Of a stretch of DNA of 5,178 nt, positions 1 through 5,178 are shown piece by piece. Origin of the DNA: an uncultured Helicobacter sp. (GTDB lineage: Bacteria; Campylobacterota; Campylobacteria; Campylobacterales; Helicobacteraceae); assembly GCA_944325475.1 (NCBI GenBank), contig CALVAF010000065.1:1-5178 (forward strand), given 5' to 3'. Under the pieces are notes generated by a model that had not been told where the DNA came from, did not search any database, and saw only the letters and a list, made by a program, of their open reading frames with translations. The translations under genes and the position numbers were made by a program. How positions within the stretch are numbered: the first letter of the stretch is position 1; each line of letters opens with the position of its first letter.

Positions 1-588
1 AATCTTATAATCAAGCATTCCTTTTTCTCTTTCAATATGCCACATTATACCAAAAATACACCGCTCTTTATGTCTAAAAGCCTCAATACTAAAATCCTCT
101 GCACAAGCTAGCTCACATAAAGAATCACCCAAAGAATCAATGCAGTAATGATGAAAAGAATTCACCTGATAGCTTTGATTCTTGTTATAAACCTTATGCA
201 CTCCAATATGCCCCCCACACTGCCTCAAAGAAGCTCCAAAATACTCCGCAATCCTCTGTGCGCCCCGACAAATTCCAAGTAAAGGCAAAGATTCATCAAG
301 ACAATAAGCAATGATTTCCCCCTCATAATCATCGCGTTTTTTAGAAATTGCATTGGCATTTAAGCTAGACAAATCATTTCCTCCGCTTAAAATCACAGCC
401 CTTAAGCAACCACCAAGCCTTCGTGCGTATTCCCTAAAGGGAATGGTATAACTTAAAGGCAAAGGTATGTAATCTCGCAATTCCCGTATAAAAAACTCCC
501 CCCACTCCAAGCTCAATGCCTCCCGCACTTCAAAATAATCTGCATTCTCCACTATTCTTTGTGAAATTCCAATAAACTTTAAAGACAT
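1..588 (-). CDS. Class I glutamine amidotransferase-like hydrolase (CDP-glutamine hydrolase of the MeOPN pathway, Cj1417 type), 3' end cut by window
   Basis: The reading frame starts at ATG 588-586 and stays open for 196 codons to the left edge, so only a short C-terminal tail should be missing (relatives are about 200 residues). Visible motifs are those of the triad glutamine amidotransferase / gamma-glutamyl hydrolase (peptidase C26) fold: SGGNDLS at residues 68-74 (oxyanion region), the nucleophile elbow LGICRGAQ at 104-111 with Cys107, NSFHHY at 143-148, and WHIE at 183-186 supplying catalytic His184 and Glu186. By family knowledge the C. jejuni counterpart hydrolyses CDP-L-glutamine to glutamate and cytidine diphosphoramidate in the cytoplasm. 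The assignment to that step rather than to a generic gamma-glutamyl hydrolase rests on the adjacent glutamine kinase. The start overlaps the last 10 bases of the kinase gene and has no strong Shine-Dalgarno sequence, which suggests translational coupling. The fold is very likely; the exact substrate is inferred. Confidence 0.9.
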   Translation of the reverse strand, partial: MSLKFIGISQRIVENADYFEVREALSLEWGEFFIRELRDYIPLPLSYTIPFREYARRLGGCLRAVILSGGNDLSSLNANAISKKRDDYEGEIIAYCLDESLPLLGICRGAQRIAEYFGASLRQCGGHIGVHKVYNKNQSYQVNSFHHYCIDSLGDSLCELACAEDFSIEAFRHKERCIFGIMWHIEREKGMLDYKI

Positions 589-2903
589 ATAATCTGCTCA
601 CTTTGACAATCAAGCTTGATTTTCTTAGCTCTCAAATAGATTCTAAACGCATCTTCTCCAACCCCAATTGCAGCGGGTAACCCAAGCTCTGAAGCTCGAA
701 TTGCCATATGGGAATTTGCCCCACCATAGCAGGTAATCAATCCTGCAATCTTTTTAGCAAATAAATAATCAAAACCGGGATCTGCAGATTTAATCAACAC
801 AATCTTGCCACAAACCTCAGAATCTTCTTGCGTTGCTACTTGCGCATTAACTTCCTTTTGCGTGATAAAATTTGGCATAACCCTTGCTCCAAAAAAGCTA
901 AAAATCTCTGAAGATTCAGCAATAAGTGGTGGCAATTTTAATGCTAAAGTTAGCTTGTATTCTTCCTTATGGTATCTAATCTCGTCTAAAAATCGCTCTT
1001 TGGGCTTTTTAGAATACAAAGAAGCATACAAACTCAAAATACTTTTAATATCCAAATGCGCCATATCTTCTTTGCTAATTCCATAATAATCCCCAAGCTC
1101 ACCAATCAAAACCAAAGCCTTTGAAAGCAGTCGTGTGAATTCAAACTTTGCATATTCCCTTCCCTCAATAGCAATTTTTAAAAATTCCAAAAACTCTTTA
1201 GCGCTAATTTTCAAGCCATGTTCGCACAAAAGACTATCTAGCTGCTGCATTCTCTGCTTAGAAAGCACAAAGGTGGAATCTTTGCCTTTTTGCTGTGTGT
1301 TTTTAGAGCTCTGCAAATCAAAATACATCTCAAAAGCCTCATCATAACGCGGCGATAAGAGACTATAAGTCCCTGCCCTTAAATGTCCAAATTCTTCTAA
1401 AAATTTCTCTTTAGCCTCCAAAGTCAAATTTGCCACTTCATCGCTTAATTTCTTGCTAATGGTTTTAAGCGAATTTAAAAAAGCCTCCTTATCTTCTTTG
1501 CTAAAAAACCCCATTTCCACCAAAGAATTTAGCATTTGCATTGCCACAAATCCAGCCCTTGCAACCCCAGCAAAAGGAAGTGTTCCATATCGTTTGCAAG
1601 ATTCAAGCAGCCAATAAATCTTATCAATCACAGATAAATCCGCATTTTCCAAATCTTGATAAATTTTTTTGAGTTTTTTAATCTTCTTTAAATCCTTTAA
1701 ATACAAGCCTTTTTTAGGATTAATAATACCATTGGTAAGCTCAAGTAATGAAAATTCTATACGCTTGATTTCATTCTCATTAAACCCAAAATTAAGCAGT
1801 TTTTTTAGCTTTTGTGTGGTGTTTAAATCATAGCAGGAATACACAATGTCAAACTCCACTTTATCATGCAAATAAGGCTTACTTTTAAGCGTGTCTAAAT
1901 AAAAATCTACTAGCTTTGAGGCAATAGCCAAATCCAAGCCTTTAGGAATAAAAGAATTAAAAGAAAGTCGCACATCAATATAAGGAATCCCCAAAAAAGA
2001 ATGCATAAGCGGGTGGGAACGCAAATTCAAATAGCCATAATTATCCCTTTGATACGCCCAAATGTTATCAGTGATGATTTCTTTATAGAGGCTTAAGGCT
2101 AGACGTTTTGGCTTTAAACCTATCATTTCAGCAGGATTCCAATCTGGCATTACCCCAAAAATAGCCCTTTTTCCATACACATCTGCAGTGGTTTTTTGCA
2201 AGGATACAAACCGCTTTTGCAATCGCCTCAAAGAATCTAAAGGCAAGGAGGCACTAAGATTGATTTTATTTTGCACTACCAAGGGACGCACCTGCAAACA
2301 ATAAATATCCCCTTGCCTATTTAGCGCAAACTCCACATCTAAAAAGCTATAACCAAATAGCCCCTCTAGCTCTTTTAATAAGACAAGGATTGATTCTAAC
2401 CTAGAATCTTGTGGCAAGGGTGCTTCCCTATGGCTAAAAAAACTTATTTTTTCTTTAGCGCTTCCATCAGTAATGCTATCTGTTGCCCCGCTCTCATCAT
2501 ATTCGATACAATAATAAGGGGCTAATGTGTCCTTATCCACACTCGTTGCTACCCCGCACAAACACACATTCTCTAGCATTGGCTGAATCAAAATCTCATC
2601 TTTTGTGCTTGGCATAGAATGCCCCACCCTGCTAATTGCTTCTAAAACCTCATTTTTTTCTTTAGAAATCTTTGCAAGGCTTAAAAAAGCACCTGCATTA
2701 GAAGTTTCTTTACTATCTTCACTCAAAGAAGAACTCCGCACAATCACCCTATCACAATCAAAGCTTAAAATCTCTTCTAAAACTCTCTGGCTATCTGCTC
2801 TAAAATCCTCTAAAGTCGTGATGACTAAAGGAAGAATCTGAGCACTTTTTAACCTTCCTTGCAGATTCTTTAAATTCTGTGCTTTAGATACAAATTCTAA
2901 CAT
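579..2903 (-). CDS. PEP-synthase-like ATP-dependent L-glutamine kinase (MeOPN biosynthesis, Cj1418 type)
   Basis: This encodes a predicted 774-residue cytoplasmic enzyme with the architecture of pyruvate phosphate dikinase / PEP synthase relatives. The N-terminal ATP-grasp part carries VRSSSLSEDS at about residues 55-64, the GVATSVDKDT segment near 117-126, DVEFA at 189-193 and QVRP at 204-207. A long, mostly helical middle region (about 215-690) has no motif I recognise and would be the substrate domain. The C-terminal mobile PEP-utiliser domain ends with GGANSHMAIRASELGLPAAIG, whose His732 is the expected phospho-carrier. By family knowledge the C. jejuni enzyme of this size and layout uses ATP to phosphorylate the amide nitrogen of glutamine, releasing AMP and phosphate. 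The downstream amidotransferase strongly supports this over PEP synthase or a rifampin phosphotransferase. I chose ATG 2903 because an AAGGGG lies 5 bases upstream; the GTG at 2909 would overlap that site. The previous gene ends 9 bases upstream. Confidence 0.9.
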   Translation of the reverse strand: MLEFVSKAQNLKNLQGRLKSAQILPLVITTLEDFRADSQRVLEEILSFDCDRVIVRSSSLSEDSKETSNAGAFLSLAKISKEKNEVLEAISRVGHSMPSTKDEILIQPMLENVCLCGVATSVDKDTLAPYYCIEYDESGATDSITDGSAKEKISFFSHREAPLPQDSRLESILVLLKELEGLFGYSFLDVEFALNRQGDIYCLQVRPLVVQNKINLSASLPLDSLRRLQKRFVSLQKTTADVYGKRAIFGVMPDWNPAEMIGLKPKRLALSLYKEIITDNIWAYQRDNYGYLNLRSHPLMHSFLGIPYIDVRLSFNSFIPKGLDLAIASKLVDFYLDTLKSKPYLHDKVEFDIVYSCYDLNTTQKLKKLLNFGFNENEIKRIEFSLLELTNGIINPKKGLYLKDLKKIKKLKKIYQDLENADLSVIDKIYWLLESCKRYGTLPFAGVARAGFVAMQMLNSLVEMGFFSKEDKEAFLNSLKTISKKLSDEVANLTLEAKEKFLEEFGHLRAGTYSLLSPRYDEAFEMYFDLQSSKNTQQKGKDSTFVLSKQRMQQLDSLLCEHGLKISAKEFLEFLKIAIEGREYAKFEFTRLLSKALVLIGELGDYYGISKEDMAHLDIKSILSLYASLYSKKPKERFLDEIRYHKEEYKLTLALKLPPLIAESSEIFSFFGARVMPNFITQKEVNAQVATQEDSEVCGKIVLIKSADPGFDYLFAKKIAGLITCYGGANSHMAIRASELGLPAAIGVGEDAFRIYLRAKKIKLDCQSEQIICL

Positions 2904-2908
2904 TCCCA

Positions 2909-2914
2909 CCCCTT
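2909..2914 (-). promoter_or_regulatory. Ribosome binding site of the glutamine kinase gene
   Basis: AAGGGG on the coding strand, with the core AAGG 7 bases before ATG 2903. It overlaps the stop codon (2913-2915) of the upstream transferase gene. It decides the start: the in-frame GTG at 2909-2907 uses the last base of this site and is therefore an unlikely initiator. Confidence 0.7.
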
Positions 2915-4475
2915 AGAGTTTTTCTAAAATAAAATCAGCAATAAACTCACTTGATTTTCCTAGATTAAATATTTCTTTCTCTCGATATTCTTTGATTTTC
3001 CTAGCCCTCCTCCCCTTATCTTCTAACAAAACCTCACACACCCTATCCAAACATTCCTTTGCGCTCAAAGCCATTTTATGCAAAATGGGATTATAAAATC
3101 TAATCCCCAAATAATCATTCTCCAAAGCACTCTTATCTAAACACAACAAAATTGCTGGCTTTAAAGTCGTCAAAGGAAAGGTATAAACCAAGCTTGAATA
3201 ATCCCCAATGATACAACAACACTCCTGCATAATCTGCGCTTTTAACTTGCTAGAAGTGTCATAAACAAACCAAGAATATTGCAAGTATTCTCTAGCAATC
3301 TCATCACTCTCTTTTCTTAAAATATTACCCGGATAGGGGCGAAAATACACTTTTTGCTTTGGAGTAAAATTACTTTTGTATTCCAAAAGAAAATCTTTGA
3401 TAATAGAAATGCTCTCTTGATGGTTAATCGCAATTAAAATACTACCACCCTCATCTTGCATAACCTGCCCTCTGCCTTGCTGTTTTAAGCCCTCATATTC
3501 CAAAATATTCTTATCCAAACTAGGATACCCACCACACACTAACTCCTCTTCAAAACCACACTCTTTAAATTTATCCTTATAGATTTTATAGTTAGAAAGA
3601 CTAGAGATGATTCGATACCCATTAATTCCCATTTTCTTTTTAAACCAAAAATCATCTAAAGGTCTTTTTCTCTGCACCAAAGCAGCAATGGGGTCAATAA
3701 AAGCATGAGGGATATAAACAATCTTGCTACCCCAATTAGGAGAGGTAAGTGGCATAAGACAGGTAATAAACATCTCAAAAATACTAAAAAAATTCCCCAT
3801 ATAGCTCATCTGCAAAGGCAGCAAAATACTCTTGTGCTTCTGTGATTGTGGAATCTTTTCAAAACTTTCTTCATTATAATAAACATACATCACCTTTGCC
3901 CCTTTTGCCTCCAAATTCTTAGCAATATCTCCTAAATGTTTGTTATCAGCAAAAGTGGTAACAGCTACTCCAATGCATTTGGGGGGTATTTTAAAAAAAT
4001 CCCTAAAATACACACTTATTTTCTCACTCATTTCTCTTAAATCCTGCAACAAAGAGCTATTTTCTTTTAAGCTCAAATAAAATTGCAAAACAAAATAACT
4101 AACAAGGCTTAAAAAAAGAAAGGTATCATTTGCCTTATTTTCTTTGATTGCAGAAAACTCAACCTTTTTTAAATGCTCTAATAAAATCGCTTCAACTTCA
4201 ACAATTCCATTAAAAACAATCTCATCAGGAAGAATCTTGGCGTTTTTTTCTAAAATTTCATAGAGATTTTTATCTTGATGGATAATCCACAATGCCCCAT
4301 TTTGCAAAATCTTCTCTTGATTTTTCACAAGAGAAGATTCCAGCTTAAAATCATCAAGAATCAAAAAATCCTGCTGGATACCTAAAATTTTTTGGAGATT
4401 TTCTAAAATCACTAAGGCAGCTTGTGTGTCCTCTCCATTTGGATAAAGATAAATCTTTTCAAACTTTTTTTGCAC
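2913..4475 (-). CDS. CDP-glycerol glycerophosphotransferase (TagB/TagF-like) family transferase, candidate surface-glycan phospho-transferase
   Basis: This is a predicted 520-residue protein with a GT-B-like two-part layout. The C-terminal half carries motifs reminiscent of the poly(glycerophosphate) glycerophosphotransferases: IPHAF at 255-259, GGYPSLD at 315-321, VYFRPYPG at 376-383 and GDYSSLVYTFPLTTLKPAIL at 424-443. The second-to-last motif has RPYP where the family usually has RxHP, and the last has the DxSS core and KP but lacks the usual Asp between them. The N-terminal 160 residues match nothing I recognise. There is no signal peptide; a hydrophobic stretch at about 118-135 is probably a buried or membrane-apposed helix. 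Family members move phosphopolyols from CDP-linked donors. Next to CDP-phosphoramidate genes it could instead move a phosphoramidate group, or build a glycerol-phosphate-type glycan; the sequence does not decide. GTG 4475 is preferred because AAGG lies 7 bases upstream; TTG 4505 would add 10 residues. The gene overlaps the methyltransferase end by 17 bases. Confidence 0.75.
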   Translation of the reverse strand: MQKKFEKIYLYPNGEDTQAALVILENLQKILGIQQDFLILDDFKLESSLVKNQEKILQNGALWIIHQDKNLYEILEKNAKILPDEIVFNGIVEVEAILLEHLKKVEFSAIKENKANDTFLFLSLVSYFVLQFYLSLKENSSLLQDLREMSEKISVYFRDFFKIPPKCIGVAVTTFADNKHLGDIAKNLEAKGAKVMYVYYNEESFEKIPQSQKHKSILLPLQMSYMGNFFSIFEMFITCLMPLTSPNWGSKIVYIPHAFIDPIAALVQRKRPLDDFWFKKKMGINGYRIISSLSNYKIYKDKFKECGFEEELVCGGYPSLDKNILEYEGLKQQGRGQVMQDEGGSILIAINHQESISIIKDFLLEYKSNFTPKQKVYFRPYPGNILRKESDEIAREYLQYSWFVYDTSSKLKAQIMQECCCIIGDYSSLVYTFPLTTLKPAILLCLDKSALENDYLGIRFYNPILHKMALSAKECLDRVCEVLLEDKGRRARKIKEYREKEIFNLGKSSEFIADFILEKL

Positions 4476-5178
4476 TCCAGCACCTTGTTGTGTATTTAAT
4501 ATCAAATTCCTTTGGCAATCTTTGCTCTAAAAGCCGTGTAATCTTGCCAAATAACTCCTCACCCTCTTTGGTTTCTAAATCCCAATAAGGATTCTTCACA
4601 CTCCGCCACGCATTAATGTAGTTTTCAAGACTTTGATGAAAATAAAAATCCTCTTCAAGATAAATAATCTTATCAAAAAGCTCTCTATGGGCTTCAATAA
4701 TTGGTCGTTGGTCCTCTCGCCTCACTCCGCGTGTGTAGTTTGGCACAAGCTCTATAATACTCTCTTCAGCAATTTTTTGAATAGGATCATTCAAATCCCT
4801 ATGATTCCACATACATGAAAAATAGCTTTGGGGCTTAAGTAAGCGATAGGATTCTTTGAGCGCTTCTGTCCTATCCATAACATTAAAACTACTCCCAAAA
4901 GTCACCCAATCAAATTCACCACTTTTTAAAGTTGAATCAATCCCAGTAGCCCTAACCCACTCTATTTTTTTGCCTTTTGTTCTTTCTATACCAATCTCAC
5001 GCATGGCATCATTAGGCTCTACTGAAACCACCTCACAACCTCTCTCTAAAAGCATGATACTTAAATTCCCAGTCCCAGCACCAATATCTGCTACTTTAAT
5101 AGGCAAATCGCCCCCCCCCCCCGCACAAGCCCTACTAACATATTAATGCTTTGGGGTGCATAATTGGGACGAAACTTA
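4459..5178 (-). CDS. Phase-variable class I SAM-dependent methyltransferase (MeOPN-locus type), 5' end cut by window, OFF by frameshift at poly-G
   Basis: Two frames together encode one methyltransferase. At the right edge the coding strand reads KFRPNYAPQSINMLVGLVR, a typical N-terminal helix of these enzymes. After the G tract a different frame continues for about 215 residues to TGA 4461-4459. Counting from Leu/TTG 5106 as residue 1, this part holds SAM motif I VADIGAGTG (5-13), the acidic residue Glu30 after beta-2 (SVEPNDAM), the motif IV region FDWVTFGSSFNVMD (65-78), RLLKP (88-92) and WNHRDLNDP (100-108). With 12 G the N-terminal frame ends at TAG 5093-5091 after RGGGAICLLK, so no full enzyme is made; 10 or 13 G would join the halves into about 240 visible residues. 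The likely role is O-methylation of the phosphoramidate, inferred from its neighbours and from similar poly-G methyltransferases in the C. jejuni capsule locus. Another small-molecule or glycan target is possible. Confidence 0.85.
4483..4486 (-). promoter_or_regulatory. Ribosome binding site of the TagF-like transferase gene
   Basis: AAGG on the coding strand, 7 bases before the GTG at 4475-4473. It lies inside the last codons of the methyltransferase gene, so initiation here may depend on ribosomes that translate the methyltransferase to its end. The alternative TTG start at 4505-4503 has only a GGAATTT stretch before it and no comparable site. Confidence 0.5.
5111..5122 (-). repeat. Homopolymeric G12 tract (contingency locus)
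   Basis: Twelve C on the plus strand, hence 12 G on the coding strand, flanked by C on both sides on the coding strand. It lies between codon 19 of the visible N-terminal part and the SAM-binding motif of the methyltransferase. In Campylobacter and Helicobacter, G tracts of this length mutate by slipped-strand mispairing and switch genes on and off. Frame arithmetic: 10 or 13 G gives the full protein, 11 G stops at a TAA and 12 G stops at a TAG, both shortly after the tract. The exact count is sensitive to sequencing error and to mixed populations. Confidence 0.9.

Noticed and set aside
211..216. G6 run on the coding strand inside the amidotransferase gene, with a second one at 498-503, as possible further phase-variable tracts
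   Set aside because: Six bases is below the length at which G tracts are usually unstable, and the reading frame is intact through both.
579..2909. Annotating the large kinase as phosphoenolpyruvate synthase
   Set aside because: It shares the ATP-grasp and phospho-His domains but lacks a recognisable PEP/pyruvate-binding TIM-barrel domain. The overlapping amidotransferase points to glutamine kinase.
3981..3986. G6 run on the plus strand (C6 on the coding strand) in the transferase gene
   Set aside because: It is short and in frame, encoding part of a normal stretch (IPPKCIG), so there is no sign of a switch.
4506..5103. Calling the methyltransferase a decayed pseudogene
   Set aside because: The only defect is the register at a mutable G tract; all downstream motifs and the frame to the stop are intact, which fits phase variation rather than decay.
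4856..5146. Plus-strand open frame running through the C tract (and the shorter plus-strand frames at 805, 1135, 2605 and 4633)
   Set aside because: Each lies antisense to a well-supported gene, shows no recognisable domain, and has low-complexity Ser/Leu-rich composition typical of the reverse complement of a coding sequence.

Overview
The window is AT-rich, gene-dense DNA with every gene on the minus strand. The genes sit in one tightly packed operon that runs from the right edge to the left edge with essentially no intergenic space. The base composition, the homopolymeric G tract inside a gene and the surface-modification gene content point to a Campylobacterota host (Campylobacter or an enterohepatic-type Helicobacter). 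I cannot decide the genus from the sequence alone.

In the direction of transcription (right to left) the genes are as follows. (1) A class I SAM-dependent methyltransferase whose 5' end lies outside the window. Its early coding region is split by a run of 12 G on the coding strand (5111-5122) that puts the gene out of frame, so it is a phase-variable gene caught in the OFF state. (2) A roughly 520-residue transferase of the CDP-glycerol glycerophosphotransferase (TagB/TagF-like) type, with variant motifs. (3) A roughly 774-residue PEP-synthase-like ATP-dependent kinase that matches the architecture of the L-glutamine kinase of the O-methyl phosphoramidate (MeOPN) pathway (Cj1418 type). (4) A class I glutamine-amidotransferase-fold hydrolase (Cj1417 type) cut by the left edge just after its catalytic His/Glu motif.

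Together genes 3 and 4 are two of the core enzymes that make CDP-phosphoramidate in Campylobacter jejuni. The kinase phosphorylates the side-chain amide of glutamine. A cytidylyltransferase, expected just past the left edge, makes CDP-glutamine. The amidotransferase then releases glutamate and leaves CDP-phosphoramidate. The methyltransferase is a candidate for the O-methylation step, and the TagF-like protein is a candidate for moving a CDP-activated phospho group onto a surface glycan. The gene order kinase-amidotransferase is that of the C. jejuni capsule locus, but the TagF-like gene between methyltransferase and kinase is not what I recall there.

The most notable points are the phase-variable tract (ON at 10 or 13 G, OFF at 11 and at the observed 12), the unusual transferase and the overlapping gene starts. 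Those overlaps could transmit the OFF state of the first gene to the rest of the operon. No stretch over 300 bases lacks a gene, and I saw no RNA gene, insertion sequence, CRISPR array, promoter or terminator.
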